A stretch of DNA of 64,000 nt from CAVSIP01 sp963728075 (GCA_963728075.1 CAVSIP010000003.1:372001-436000); one strand, 5' to 3'; positions 44,319 to 53,756 are shown, numbered from the stretch's first letter. Notes: generated from the sequence alone by a model not told the origin. A program made the numbers and translations.

Positions 44319-44669
44319 ATGATCGTCGGCGTCGGGATCGACGTCGTCGACGTGGCCCGCTTCGAGCAGACCGTGCAACGCACGCCCGGCGTCGTACGCA
44401 GGCTGTTCGTGGAGGCCGAGCGCGAGCTGCCGGTGCGCAGCCTCGCAGTGCGCTTCGCCGCGAAGGAGGCGCTCGCCAAGGCGCTCGGAGCTCCGGGCGG
44501 GCTGGCCTGGCACGATGCGGTCGTGGTGCGTGAGGCGTCCGGCCGACCCGGTCTGCACGTGCAGGGGACCGTCGCCGCGGCGGCGCGGCGGGCCGGCGTG
44601 CGGCGGTGGCACGTGTCCCTGTCCCACGACGGGGGTCTGGCCGTGGCTGTGGTGGTGGCCGAGACATGA
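44319..44669 (+). CDS. acpS: Holo-[acyl-carrier-protein] synthase
   Basis: 116 residues. The Mg-binding D in GVGIDVVDVARFEQ (residues 4-17) and the E in RFAAKEALAKALG are the catalytic pair of AcpS-type phosphopantetheinyl transferases; SLSHDGGLAVAVVV closes the domain. Loads 4'-phosphopantetheine onto ACP. The stop overlaps the nnr ATG. Confidence 0.94.
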   Translation: MIVGVGIDVVDVARFEQTVQRTPGVVRRLFVEAERELPVRSLAVRFAAKEALAKALGAPGGLAWHDAVVVREASGRPGLHVQGTVAAAARRAGVRRWHVSLSHDGGLAVAVVVAET

Positions 44670-46165
44670 GAGCGCTGCACGGCGTCGAGCAGGTGCGCGC
44701 AGCGGAGGCGGCGCTCATGGCGACGGTGCCCGAGGGCGCGCTCATGCAGCGGGCCGCGGCCGGGCTGGCGCGGCGGGCCGCCGCTCTGCTGGGGCGGTGC
44801 TACGGCGCCCGGGTGGTGCTGCTGGTGGGCACCGGCGACAACGGCGGTGACGCGCTGTTCGCGGGTGCCCGGCTTGCCGAGCGCGGTGCCCGGGTCGACG
44901 CGCTGCTCGCCGGGGACCGCTGTCACGAGGCGGGCCTCGCCGCCCTGCGTCGTGCCGGTGGCCGGGGCCGGCGCGCCGGCGCGGACGGTGACCGGCCCCT
45001 GCTCGCCGCCGCCGACCTCGTCGTCGACGGCCTGCTCGGCATCGGCGGTCACGGCGGGTTACGGCCGGGCGCCGCGCGCCTGGCCGAGCTCACCGAGCGT
45101 GGCGGCGCGACCGTGCTCGCCGTCGACCTGCCGAGCGGCGTGGACGCCGACACCGGCCGCGTGGAGGGCGCCGCCGTCCGGGCGGACGTGACGGTGACCT
45201 TCGGGGTCACCAAGCCGGGGCTGGTGGTGTCACCGGGCGCGCAGCACGCGGGCACAGTCGAGTGCGTCGACATCGGCCTGGGTGGCCACCTGCCGGAGCC
45301 GGCCGCGGTGGTGCTCGACGCCGACGACGTGGCGCGGCTGCTCCCGTTGCCGCGTGGGGAGACGAGCAAGTACGGGCGCGGGGTGCTCGGGCTCGCCGCG
45401 GGCAGTGACACGTTCACCGGCGCCGCCGTGCTGGCCGCCGGCGGCGCTCTGGCGGCGGGTGCGGGGATGGTGCGGTTCGCCGGCGCCGCACACCCGGCCG
45501 AGCTGGTGCGCCACCGCTGGCCCGAGGTCGTCGTCACCGCAGTGCCGCCGGGGGACGCGCAGGCGGTGCTGGCCGCCGGCCGTGTGCAGGCCTGGGCCGT
45601 GGGCTCGGGGCTGGGCACTGGCGAGGACGCCGGGCAGGTCGTCGAGGCGCTGCTCGCCACGGACCTGCCGGTGGTCGTCGACGCCGACGCGGTCACCGTC
45701 CTGGCCGACCACCACGACTGGCTCACCGGCCGTCGTGCGCCCACGCTGCTCACCCCCCACGCCGGTGAGCTCGCTCGGCTGATGGCGACCGACCGGGCGG
45801 ACGTGGAGGCCGACCGCCTCACCTGGGCCCGGCGCACCGCCGGTGCGCTGGGGGTCACCGTGCTGCTCAAGGGGACGACCACGGTGGTCGCCGATCCCGC
45901 GCGGGGGGTCCGGGTGAACCCGACGGGCACGCCCTGGCTGGCCACCGCCGGCAGCGGTGACGTGCTCACCGGGGCCGCGGGTGCGCTGCTGGCCCAGGGC
46001 CTTCCGCCGCTCGAGGCCGGGGCGGTGGCGGCCTTCGTGCACGGCCTGGCGGCGCGGCTCGCCGCCCGAACCGGCGAGGTCGCCGCCCCCGTGCACGCCC
46101 TGCAGCTGGTGTCGGCCTGGTCCGACGCGGTCCGCGCGCTGCGCCGCGGTGGCGCCGACGGCTGA
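44666..46165 (+). CDS. nnr: Bifunctional NAD(P)H-hydrate epimerase / ADP-dependent dehydratase
   Basis: 499 residues from ATG 44666, overlapping acpS. N-terminal YjeF epimerase domain (to about residue 210) with VGTGDNGGDALFAGARLAER and DLPSGVDADTG; C-terminal ribokinase-like dehydratase (about 225-495) with LTPHAGELARLM, KGTTTVVADP and TAGSGDVLTGAAGALLAQG. Repairs NADHX and NADPHX. Adjacent to acpS and alr in many actinobacteria. Confidence 0.94.
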   Translation: MRALHGVEQVRAAEAALMATVPEGALMQRAAAGLARRAAALLGRCYGARVVLLVGTGDNGGDALFAGARLAERGARVDALLAGDRCHEAGLAALRRAGGRGRRAGADGDRPLLAAADLVVDGLLGIGGHGGLRPGAARLAELTERGGATVLAVDLPSGVDADTGRVEGAAVRADVTVTFGVTKPGLVVSPGAQHAGTVECVDIGLGGHLPEPAAVVLDADDVARLLPLPRGETSKYGRGVLGLAAGSDTFTGAAVLAAGGALAAGAGMVRFAGAAHPAELVRHRWPEVVVTAVPPGDAQAVLAAGRVQAWAVGSGLGTGEDAGQVVEALLATDLPVVVDADAVTVLADHHDWLTGRRAPTLLTPHAGELARLMATDRADVEADRLTWARRTAGALGVTVLLKGTTTVVADPARGVRVNPTGTPWLATAGSGDVLTGAAGALLAQGLPPLEAGAVAAFVHGLAARLAARTGEVAAPVHALQLVSAWSDAVRALRRGGADG

Positions 46166-46178
46166 CACACTGGCGGTC

Positions 46179-47315
46179 ATGCAGCCCGTGCCCGCCGAGT
46201 GCCGCGTCGACCTGGACGCGATCCGCGAGAACGTCGCGGCGCTGTGCCGCGCAGCCTCGGGGTCCGCGGTGATGGCCGTCGTGAAGGCCGACGGGTACGG
46301 TCACGGCATGCTGCCCGCCGCCCGGGCCGCGTTGGCGGGCGGCGCCCAGTGGCTGGGGGTGACGCTGCTGGCCGAGGCGCTCGAGCTGCGGGCGGCGGGC
46401 ATCACGGCGCCGGTGCTCGCCTGGCTGGTGACGCCCCAGGAGGACGTTGCCGCCGCGGTGGCCGCGGACGTCGACGTGTCGGTGAACGCGCCGTGGGGGC
46501 TGGCCGAGGTCGTGGCGGCGGCACGCCGTACCGGTGCTGCGGCCCGGGTGCACCTCAAGGTCGACACCGGCCTCGGCCGGGCCGGCTCGACGACGGCCGA
46601 CTGGCCGGACCTCGTCGCTGCAGCGGCGAAGGCCCAGGCCGAGGACGTGCTGCGGGTGGTGGGCGTCTGGTCGCACTTCGCGTACGCCGACGAGCCGGGT
46701 CACCCGACGGTGCGCCGGCAGGTCGAGGTGTTCCGGGAGGCGTTGGACGTGGCGGCCGCCGCCGGCCTGCGCCCGGAGGTGCGCCACCTGGCGAACTCGG
46801 CGGCGACCCTCACCCTGCCCGACGCGCACTTCGACCTGGTCCGCCCGGGTATCTCGGTGTACGGGCTCTCGCCGGGGCCGCAGGTCGGCTCGCCGGCTGA
46901 GCACGGTCTGCGCCCGGCGATGACGCTCGCCGCCCGCCTCGCCCTGGCCAAGCGGGTCCCGGCCGGGCAGGGCGTGTCGTACTCGCACCGCTACGTCACG
47001 GACCGGGAGACGACCCTGGGCCTCGTGCCGCTCGGCTACGCGGACGGCATCCCCCGGGCCGCGACCAACACTGCCGAGGTGTGGCTGGCCGGCCGTCGTC
47101 GCCCCATCGCCGGCACGGTCTGCATGGACCAGTTCGTCGTGGACGTCGGCGACGACGAGATCGCGGCAGGCGACGAGGTGCTGCTGTTCGGCCCCGGCGA
47201 CCGGGGCGAGCCCACGGCTGACGACTGGGCGCGTGCCCTGGGCACCATCAACTACGAGATCGTCTCGCGGGTGGGCGTCCGCGTCCCCCGCACGTACCGG
47301 GGAGGGTGGTCGTGA
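46179..47315 (+). CDS. alr: Alanine racemase
   Basis: 378 residues from ATG 46179. PLP lysine K36 in VVKADGYGHG; the second-subunit catalytic Tyr is in GVSYSHRYVT; substrate region GYADGIPR and CMDQFVVDVG. Supplies D-Ala for peptidoglycan, in line with glmM/glmS nearby. CACACT lies 7 bases before the ATG, the same spacing as the glmS -10 box, hinting at a leaderless promoter. The stop overlaps the next GTG. Confidence 0.94.
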   Translation: MQPVPAECRVDLDAIRENVAALCRAASGSAVMAVVKADGYGHGMLPAARAALAGGAQWLGVTLLAEALELRAAGITAPVLAWLVTPQEDVAAAVAADVDVSVNAPWGLAEVVAAARRTGAAARVHLKVDTGLGRAGSTTADWPDLVAAAAKAQAEDVLRVVGVWSHFAYADEPGHPTVRRQVEVFREALDVAAAAGLRPEVRHLANSAATLTLPDAHFDLVRPGISVYGLSPGPQVGSPAEHGLRPAMTLAARLALAKRVPAGQGVSYSHRYVTDRETTLGLVPLGYADGIPRAATNTAEVWLAGRRRPIAGTVCMDQFVVDVGDDEIAAGDEVLLFGPGDRGEPTADDWARALGTINYEIVSRVGVRVPRTYRGGWS

Positions 47316-48385
47316 ACCGGGCTGGCCGGGCCGGACTGTTCGGGGGGCTCGCCGCGGCCGTTGCCGCGGGCGCCGCCGCGGGGATGGCGCTGGAGCGCCA
47401 GGCCGTCGGCCGGCAGCGCAACCGGCCCGACCCGGAGGCACGCGAACCGCTGGGGTCGCTGCACACGGCCGGCCGGGCGGTGCTCGCCGACGACGGGGTC
47501 CCGCTGCACGTCGAGGTGGACGGCGATCCCGACGCCGAGCTCACGGTGGTCTTCGTCCACGGCTTCGCGCTGAACATGGACTGCTGGCACTACCAGCGCC
47601 GCGACCTCGGCGCGGCGGACAACCCGGCCGGCCGGCTGGTGTTCTACGACCAGCGCAACCACGGAGCGTCCGGGCGCGGGCCGCGGGCGCACGCGACGAT
47701 CGACCAGCTGGGCCGGGACCTGTACGCCGTCCTGGAGGCGACCGCTCCCCGCGGGCCGGTCGTGCTCGTGGGGCACTCCATGGGCGGCATGACGATCATG
47801 GCGCTCGCCGACCAGCATCCCGAGCTGTTCGGTGACCGGGTGATCGGCGCCGCGCTGGTGAGCACCTCGCCCGGCCTCAAGGGCGAGGCACTCGTCGGTG
47901 TGCCGGCGCTGGCCGGCCGTTTCGTGGAACCGCTCGCTCCGCGGCTCGTCGAGGGCATCCACCGCCGCGCGCACCTCATCGAGCGCGGCCGGCGGGTCGG
48001 GACCGACCTGTCCTACGTCCTCACTCGGCGCTACGGCTTCGGCTCCGCCCCGTCGCCGTCGGTGGTGGAGTTCCTGGAGCGCATGCTCGGCAACACCCCG
48101 ATCGAGGTCATGAGCGAGTTCTTCCCCACCTTCGTCGACCACGACAAGCTGCACGCGCTGCCGGTACTGGGGGGTGTCGAGACCCTCGTCCTGGTCGGCG
48201 ACCGGGACGCCCTGACCCCGCCCGAGCACAGCCGGGAGATCGCCCGGCTCGCCCCGGGGGCCGAGCTCGTCGTGCTCTCCGGAGCCGGGCACATGGTCAT
48301 CCTCGAGCGGCCGGGCCTGGTCAACGTCCACCTCCGCGCCCTGATCCGTCGGGCTGCGGAGCGCGGCGACCGGGCCACGGCGTGA
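47312..48385 (+). CDS. Alpha/beta-hydrolase fold protein
   Basis: 357 residues from GTG 47312 (GTGA overlap with alr). An N-terminal hydrophobic Ala/Gly segment (about 6-26) could be a membrane anchor or signal. The hydrolase core has FVHGFALNMDCWHYQRRDL, the nucleophile Ser in VGHSMGGMT, an acid in LVGDRDALTP and the His in SGAGHMVILERP. Substrate unknown. Its position between alr and the UDG/tsaE genes is conserved in several actinobacteria, which suggests a housekeeping envelope or lipid role; that is inference. Confidence 0.85.
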   Translation: MNRAGRAGLFGGLAAAVAAGAAAGMALERQAVGRQRNRPDPEAREPLGSLHTAGRAVLADDGVPLHVEVDGDPDAELTVVFVHGFALNMDCWHYQRRDLGAADNPAGRLVFYDQRNHGASGRGPRAHATIDQLGRDLYAVLEATAPRGPVVLVGHSMGGMTIMALADQHPELFGDRVIGAALVSTSPGLKGEALVGVPALAGRFVEPLAPRLVEGIHRRAHLIERGRRVGTDLSYVLTRRYGFGSAPSPSVVEFLERMLGNTPIEVMSEFFPTFVDHDKLHALPVLGGVETLVLVGDRDALTPPEHSREIARLAPGAELVVLSGAGHMVILERPGLVNVHLRALIRRAAERGDRATA

Positions 48386-48966
48386 CCGCGGCCGGCCCCA
48401 CCGGCGGGGGAGGGCTCGCCGACCTGGCCGTCACGGTGCAGCGGTGCACGGCCTGCCCGGAGCTGGTCGCCAGCCGTCGCTCCGTCGTGGTCGGCGACTT
48501 CCCGCCCGGCGCCCGGTTGCTGCTGGTCGGTGAGGCGCCGGGCGCACAGGAGGACGCGGTCGGGCGGCCGTTCGTCGGCAAGGCCGGCCAGCTGCTCGAC
48601 CGGCTGCTCGACGAGGCTGGGCTCGGGCGGGCCGAGGTGGCCGTCGCGAACGTGCTCAAGTGCCGTCCGCCCGGAAACCGTGCGCCCACCCGTGCGGAGG
48701 CGACGCGGTGCCGCCCCTGGCTGGACCGGCAGCTGGACCTGCTCAACCCCCCGCTCGTCGTCACGCTGGGCACGTCGGCGGCTGCCTGGGCGTTCGGCCG
48801 GTCGGTCCGGCTGGCCGATGTGCGCGGGCGGGTGCACGACCTCGACGGCCGCCGGGTGCTGCCCACGTACCACCCCTCCGCCGCCATCCGGTTCGGGCCG
48901 TCCGGCGCGCCGCTGGCGGCGCTGCGGGCGGACCTGGTCCTCGCGGTAGCCGAGGTGGCGCGGTGA
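48382..48966 (+). CDS. Uracil-DNA glycosylase, family 4 (iron-sulfur)
   Basis: 194 residues. Family-4 hallmarks: motif 1 GEAPGAQED (residues 50-58), motif 3 YHPSAAIRF (163-171) and four cysteines C22, C25, C94 (VLKCRPPGNR) and C110, spaced as expected for a 4Fe-4S cluster. Removes uracil from DNA. It overlaps both neighbours by 4 bases (GTGA). Second UDG-superfamily enzyme in the window beside mug. Confidence 0.9.
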   Translation: MTAAGPTGGGGLADLAVTVQRCTACPELVASRRSVVVGDFPPGARLLLVGEAPGAQEDAVGRPFVGKAGQLLDRLLDEAGLGRAEVAVANVLKCRPPGNRAPTRAEATRCRPWLDRQLDLLNPPLVVTLGTSAAAWAFGRSVRLADVRGRVHDLDGRRVLPTYHPSAAIRFGPSGAPLAALRADLVLAVAEVAR

Positions 48967-49424
48967 CCGAGCAGCACCTCGACGTCCCCACCCCGGAGGC
49001 GATGCAGGCGCTGGGTCGCCGGCTCGCCGCGCAGCTGCGACCCGGGGACCTGCTCGTCCTCAGCGGCGGGCTGGGAGCCGGCAAGACCACCCTCGTCCAG
49101 GGCATCGGGGCGGGGCTCGGCGTGAGGGGCACGGTGACCTCGCCGACGTTCGTCATCGCGCGCGTGCACCGGGACGGTTCGGTGCCGCTGGTGCACGTCG
49201 ACGCCTACCGGCTCGGCTCGGTCGCCGAGGTGGAGGACCTCGACCTCGACGCCTCGCTGGAGGAGTCCGTGACGGTCGTCGAGTGGGGGGAGGGGCTCGT
49301 CGAGGGCCTGTCCGGCAGCCGCCTCGAGATCGCCATCGAGCGCCCGTCAGGGGCAGGCGGGGAGACCCGCCGCGTCACCGTGCGAGGGGTGGGCGGAAGG
49401 TGGGAACGGGTGGCCGTGGAGTGA
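48963..49424 (+). CDS. tsaE: tRNA threonylcarbamoyladenosine biosynthesis ATPase TsaE
   Basis: 153 residues from GTG 48963. Walker A GGLGAGKTTLVQ (about 41-52), VTSPTFVIARVH and HVDAYRLGSVAEVEDLDL, the TsaE signature. Works with TsaB/TsaD in making t6A37 on ANN-decoding tRNAs. tsaB/tsaD usually follow; here the next gene is unrelated, so the operon is cut short. Confidence 0.92.
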   Translation: MTEQHLDVPTPEAMQALGRRLAAQLRPGDLLVLSGGLGAGKTTLVQGIGAGLGVRGTVTSPTFVIARVHRDGSVPLVHVDAYRLGSVAEVEDLDLDASLEESVTVVEWGEGLVEGLSGSRLEIAIERPSGAGGETRRVTVRGVGGRWERVAVE

Positions 49425-49479
49425 TCTTCGGGGCAGGATGGCATCCCGACCCGAAGGTCGAGATCCGAGGAGGTGACCG

Positions 49480-50076
49480 GTGACCCGGTCCGCAGCGGAC
49501 GCCGACGACGTCGGCTCCTGGTTCCCCGTGCCGAGCGAGGCAGACCTGCCGGAGGACCTGCAGAAGCTGTTCGCGAAGGCCAAGGAACGGATCGGCTTCG
49601 TCCCGAACGTCTTCCGCACGTACTCCTTCCGGCCGGAGCGGTTCCGGGCCTGGTTCGCCCACTTCCGCTCGCTGCACGAGCCGACCGACAACCTGTCGAC
49701 GGCCGACCGCGAGATGATCGCGGTGGTGGTGTCGCAGACCAACGGCTGCCTGTACTGCCTCGTCGCGCACGGGGCCACGCTGCGCGAGGCGCTCGGCGAC
49801 CAGGTGCTCGGGGACCGGATCACGCTCGACTGGCACCGGGCGGGGCTGGACCCCCGCCGGGCGGCGATCTGCGCGTTCGCGGAGAAGCTGACCGCGCACC
49901 CGCGGGAGGTCACCGAGGCCGACGTCCAGAGCCTGCGTGACGTCGGTCTCACCGACGAGGAGGCGTGGGACGTCGCCGAGGTGGCGGCGATGTACAACTT
50001 CACGAATCGGATGGCGATGGCCACGAACATGCTCCCGAATCGCGAGTACCACGCGCTGGCACGGGAGGTGACGTGA
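49480..50076 (+). CDS. AhpD-like / carboxymuconolactone decarboxylase family protein
   Basis: 198 residues. The redox motif is CLYCLVAHG (C90, C93, H97) in an all-helical CMD/AhpD fold, of the peroxidase-related subgroup with an N-terminal WFPVPSEADLPEDLQ region. Likely a thiol peroxidase or related redox enzyme; substrate unknown. Its stop overlaps the GTG of livG (GTGA), so it is translationally coupled to the Liv transporter. Confidence 0.85.
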   Translation: MTRSAADADDVGSWFPVPSEADLPEDLQKLFAKAKERIGFVPNVFRTYSFRPERFRAWFAHFRSLHEPTDNLSTADREMIAVVVSQTNGCLYCLVAHGATLREALGDQVLGDRITLDWHRAGLDPRRAAICAFAEKLTAHPREVTEADVQSLRDVGLTDEEAWDVAEVAAMYNFTNRMAMATNMLPNREYHALAREVT

Positions 50077-50885
50077 CACCATCCCCCGGCATGACGGCAC
50101 CTGGACCCGCGTCGGCCACCGGCGGTGCGCTGCTCGACATCGCGGACGTCACCGTCCGGTTCGGCGGTCTGGTCGCGCTCGACAGCGTCTCGACCGATGT
50201 CCGCCCGGGCGAGGTCCTCGGTGTCATCGGCCCCAACGGCGCCGGCAAGACGACGCTGTTCAACGTCGTCTGCGGCTTCGTCCGGCCCGACGCCGGAGTG
50301 CTGACCTGGCAGGGCGAGCGGCTGACCAGCCACGAGCCGCACGACCTGTCGGCGCTGGGCATCGCCCGCACCCTGCAGGGCCTGGGCCTGTTCCCGCACA
50401 TGAGCGCGGTCGAGAACGTCATGGTCGGCGCGACGAACCACGCTCGGGCCGGGTTCTGGTCCGCGCTGCTGGCGCTGCCCCGGTCCACGCGCGACGAGCG
50501 GCGGTTGCGGGAGACCGCGATGGCCGCCCTGGACGAGCTCGGTATCGCGGACGCGGCACCCAAGCTGCCCGGTGCCCTCCCGTACGGCGTCCAGAAGCGG
50601 GTCGCCCTGGCCCGCGCGCTCGTCGCCGAGCCGCGGCTGCTGCTGCTCGACGAGCCGGCGTCCGGCCTGTCCAGCGACGAGATGCACGAGCTCGGCCAGC
50701 GCATCCGCAGCCTGCGCGAGCGCATGTCGGTGATGCTCGTCGAGCACCACATGGACCTGGTCATGGAGGTCTGTGACCGGATCACGGTGCTCGACTTCGG
50801 CGCCGTGATCGCGAGCGGCCCGCCGGAGGAGATCCGCAACGACCCACGAGTGCTCGAGGCCTACCTCGGGGAGGTGGCGGAGTGA
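50073..50885 (+). CDS. livG: Branched-chain-amino-acid-type ABC transporter ATPase (LivG-like)
   Basis: About 270 residues from GTG 50073 (ATG 50091 is an alternative). Walker A GPNGAGKTTLFN, Q-loop ARTLQGLGLF, signature LPYGVQKRVALARAL, Walker B LLLLDEPASGLSS, and the LivG-specific EHHMDLVMEVCDRITVLDFG end. Energises the first HAAT-family importer of this window with LivF, LivH, LivM and the lipoprotein at 53757. The signature has LPYG in place of LSYG/LSGG. Confidence 0.92.
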   Translation: MTPSPGMTAPGPASATGGALLDIADVTVRFGGLVALDSVSTDVRPGEVLGVIGPNGAGKTTLFNVVCGFVRPDAGVLTWQGERLTSHEPHDLSALGIARTLQGLGLFPHMSAVENVMVGATNHARAGFWSALLALPRSTRDERRLRETAMAALDELGIADAAPKLPGALPYGVQKRVALARALVAEPRLLLLDEPASGLSSDEMHELGQRIRSLRERMSVMLVEHHMDLVMEVCDRITVLDFGAVIASGPPEEIRNDPRVLEAYLGEVAE

Positions 50886-51616
50886 GCGCCCCCGCGCAGC
50901 CCTCGACCATGCTCGCGGTCGCCGACGTGGTGACGGCGTACGGTGCCGTGCACGCGCTGGACGGGGTCAGCATCGACGTCCCGACCGGCGGGATCACCGC
51001 GGTGCTGGGCGCCAACGGGGCCGGCAAGACGACCCTGCTGCGCACGGTCAACGGCCTGGTCCGGCCCAGGTCGGGGAGCATCCGCTTCGACGGCCACGAG
51101 CTCGCGGGCATGGCGCCGGAGAAGGTCGTGACCCTGGGTCTGAGCCACGTCCCCGAGGGCCGCGGTGTCATCGCCGAGCTCACGGTCGAGGAGAACCTGC
51201 GCCTCGGCGGGCTGTGGCGCCGGCGCAAGGCCGAGCTCGCCGAGGACTACGACCGTGTGTACGAGATGTTCCCGCCGCTCGCCGAGCGTCGGCGGCGGAC
51301 GGCGTCGACGCTGTCCGGTGGCGAGCGTCAGATGCTGGTCATCGGCCGGGCGCTGATGGCCCGGCCACGGCTGCTCCTGCTGGACGAGCCCTCGCTCGGC
51401 CTGGCCCCGCGGATCACCGCGCAGATCATGCACCTGCTGCGCGGGCTCTGTGACGACACCGGGCTCACCGTGCTGCTCGTGGAGCAGAACGCCCGCTCGG
51501 CACTGTCCATCGCGGACCGTGCGGTGGTCCTCAACCTCGGCCGCGTGGTCGCCTCCGGCCCGGCGAGCGATCTCGCCGGGGACGAGCAGCTACGGCACGC
51601 CTACCTCGGCTTCTAG
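50882..51616 (+). CDS. livF: Branched-chain-amino-acid-type ABC transporter ATPase (LivF-like)
   Basis: 244 residues, GTG overlapping livG. Walker A GANGAGKTTLLRT, LivF-type SHVPEGRGVIAELTVEENLR, signature LSGGERQMLVIGRALM, Walker B LLLLDEPSLGLAP. Heterodimer partner of LivG. Confidence 0.92.
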   Translation: MSAPAQPSTMLAVADVVTAYGAVHALDGVSIDVPTGGITAVLGANGAGKTTLLRTVNGLVRPRSGSIRFDGHELAGMAPEKVVTLGLSHVPEGRGVIAELTVEENLRLGGLWRRRKAELAEDYDRVYEMFPPLAERRRRTASTLSGGERQMLVIGRALMARPRLLLLDEPSLGLAPRITAQIMHLLRGLCDDTGLTVLLVEQNARSALSIADRAVVLNLGRVVASGPASDLAGDEQLRHAYLGF

Positions 51617-51630
51617 GAGAGAGCGAACGC

Positions 51631-52509
51631 ATGGAGCAGTTCCTCAACCTCACGCTGAACGGCGTCGCCAACGGCATGATCTTCGCGGCCGTGGCACTGG
51701 CGCTGATCCTGATCTGGCGCGCCACGCGGGTCGTGAACTTCGCCCAGGGCGCGATGCTCATGTTCACCACGTTCATCGCCAAGTCGGCGCTGGACGCCGG
51801 CTGGTCGTACTGGGCCGCACTCGCGGTTGCGCTGGCCGCGGGCCTCGTGATCGGCGGGGTGACCGAGCTGACGCTCATCCGACCGGTCGAGAACAAGCCC
51901 CCGCTGAACGCGGTGATCGTCACGCTGGGCATCTTCGTGCTGCTGCAGGCGGGTGCCGGGATGATCTGGGGCGGCCAGCCGGAGTCCTACCCGCCCGCCT
52001 TCAGCATCCGCGGGTACACGATCGGAAGCACCCATCTGGCGTTCAGCCCCATGGATCTGTTCACGGTGCTGTCGGTCAGCGGGCTGGCACTGCTGCTGCT
52101 CCTGCTGTTCCGCGGCACGAGCATCGGGCTGCAGATGCGGGCGGCGGCGTTCGAGCCGGAGGTGGCCAGGATGCTCGGCGTGCCCGTCGGCCGGATGCTC
52201 ACGCTGGGCTGGGCGCTGGCGGCGATGGCCGGGGCGCTGGCCGGCGTCCTGGTGGCCCCGGCCGTGTTCCTCGGGCCCTACCAGTTCGACTCGATGCTGG
52301 TGTTCGGGTTCACCTCCGCGGTGATCGGCGGGCTGGACAGCCCACTCGGAGGAGTGGTGGGCGGGCTGGCCCTGGGCCTGACGCTGAGCTACCTGTCGGG
52401 GTACGTCGACTCGTCGCTGACCGGGCTCGGCGCTCTGGCACTGCTCATCGTGGTGCTCATGGCCCGGCCGGAGGGCCTGTTCACCCGTACCTCGGCACGG
52501 AGGGTGTGA
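51631..52509 (+). CDS. livH: Branched-chain-amino-acid-type ABC transporter permease (LivH-like)
   Basis: 292 residues and about eight hydrophobic segments. N-terminal NLTLNGVANGMIFAAVALAL and VNFAQGAMLMF are typical of LivH, as is the EAA-like loop around FEPEVARMLGVPVGRMLTLG. GAGAGAG precedes the ATG. Forms the membrane channel with LivM. Confidence 0.9.
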   Translation: MEQFLNLTLNGVANGMIFAAVALALILIWRATRVVNFAQGAMLMFTTFIAKSALDAGWSYWAALAVALAAGLVIGGVTELTLIRPVENKPPLNAVIVTLGIFVLLQAGAGMIWGGQPESYPPAFSIRGYTIGSTHLAFSPMDLFTVLSVSGLALLLLLLFRGTSIGLQMRAAAFEPEVARMLGVPVGRMLTLGWALAAMAGALAGVLVAPAVFLGPYQFDSMLVFGFTSAVIGGLDSPLGGVVGGLALGLTLSYLSGYVDSSLTGLGALALLIVVLMARPEGLFTRTSARRV

Positions 52510-52511
52510 GC

Positions 52512-53654
52512 GTGAGCAAGCACGAGCAGGACGAGGCCCGCGAGACGCGGGGCGACGTCGTCCAGGCCGCGCACCGGCGCGGTCCGCGTGGCCCCATGGG
52601 GGCGCAGCTGGTCACCGGGTGGCGCTGGGTCCGGGAGCAGACGATGCTCTGGCACCTGCTCTGGCTGGTGGTCGGCCTCGTCGGCGTCTACCTGCTCACC
52701 GAGAGCCTCAGCCCGTTCCGCAACCTGCAGGTGGCGAACGTCGCGTACCTGGTGTGCGCCACGGCGGGGTTGACCGTGCTGGTGGGGCTCAACGGGCAGA
52801 TCTCGATCGGTCACGGCGCGTTCATGGCCGTGGGGGCCTACACCGCCGCCGAGCTCGTGCTCAAGCGCGGCTGGGGTCCGGCAGAGGTGCTCGTCGCGGC
52901 CACGGTGGTCACCGCGCTCGTCGGTGTTCTCGTGGGCGCGGCCGCCGCGCGGCTGCGTGGCCCGTACCTCGCCGGCGCTACGCTGGCGTTCGCCGTGGGG
53001 CTGCCGGGGCTCGCCAACTGGGACAAGACGCAGAGCTTCCTCGGCGCGGACACCGGTCTGCTGTTCGCCTCCCCGAGCCCGCCGTCCTCGCTGTCGTCGC
53101 TGAACCCGCAGGAGTGGCAGGCCTGGTTCACCTGCTTCGCGGCGCTCGTCACGCTGTTCTTCCTCGCGAACCTCTCCCGCAGCCGGGTCGGCCGCAACTT
53201 CCGGGCGGTGCGGGACGACGAGGTGGCGGCACAGCTGTCCGGACTGAACATCGCCCGCGTCCAGATCACCGCGTTCATCGTCAGCGCGGCGGCAGCGGGC
53301 CTCGGCGGCGGGCTGCTCGCCCTGGTGAACGGGCTGGCCGCGCCCGGTGCGTTCACCCTCGTGCTCTCGCTGACCCTGCTCAGCGCCATCATCATCGGCG
53401 GGCTCGGCAGCCTCGCGGGCGCGGTGTACGGCTCGATCGTGCTGGTGTTCCTGCCGACCTGGGCGAACAACTTCGGGGCCTCGCACAACCTGTCGACCGA
53501 CATCCAGTCGAACATCCCCATCGCGATCTACGGCGGCGCGCTCGTGCTGGTCATGCTGCTGTTCCCCCTGGGCATCCAGGGTGGGCTCCGGCGGCTGTTC
53601 GCGCTGGGTGCCGGTGCGGTCCGGCGGGTGACCGAGCGGAGTTCGGTTCGGTAA
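52512..53654 (+). CDS. livM: Branched-chain-amino-acid-type ABC transporter permease (LivM-like)
   Basis: 380 residues from GTG 52512, which lies 2 bp after livH. A ~45-residue polar, charged cytoplasmic N-terminus precedes the first membrane segment. LivM signatures: GLNGQISIGHGAFMAVGAYT and RNFRAVRDDEVAAQLSGLNI (cytoplasmic EAA loop). About nine to ten membrane segments. Confidence 0.9.
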   Translation: MSKHEQDEARETRGDVVQAAHRRGPRGPMGAQLVTGWRWVREQTMLWHLLWLVVGLVGVYLLTESLSPFRNLQVANVAYLVCATAGLTVLVGLNGQISIGHGAFMAVGAYTAAELVLKRGWGPAEVLVAATVVTALVGVLVGAAAARLRGPYLAGATLAFAVGLPGLANWDKTQSFLGADTGLLFASPSPPSSLSSLNPQEWQAWFTCFAALVTLFFLANLSRSRVGRNFRAVRDDEVAAQLSGLNIARVQITAFIVSAAAAGLGGGLLALVNGLAAPGAFTLVLSLTLLSAIIIGGLGSLAGAVYGSIVLVFLPTWANNFGASHNLSTDIQSNIPIAIYGGALVLVMLLFPLGIQGGLRRLFALGAGAVRRVTERSSVR

Positions 53655-53756
53655 CACTGCGGCAACACCGGGACCTTCGCCCCGTGACTTTCGCCACATT
53701 CGCGATAACGTCCCGCCCCAGACCCGAGGTACCACTCGGAAAGACCAGGAGGCTTC

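Noticed and set aside
40991..45052. Very long open frame (1353 codons) on the minus strand opposite glmM, glmS, acpS and nnr
   Set aside because: It is a shadow of high third-position GC in genes on the plus strand; the translation has no recognisable domain and runs across several gene boundaries.
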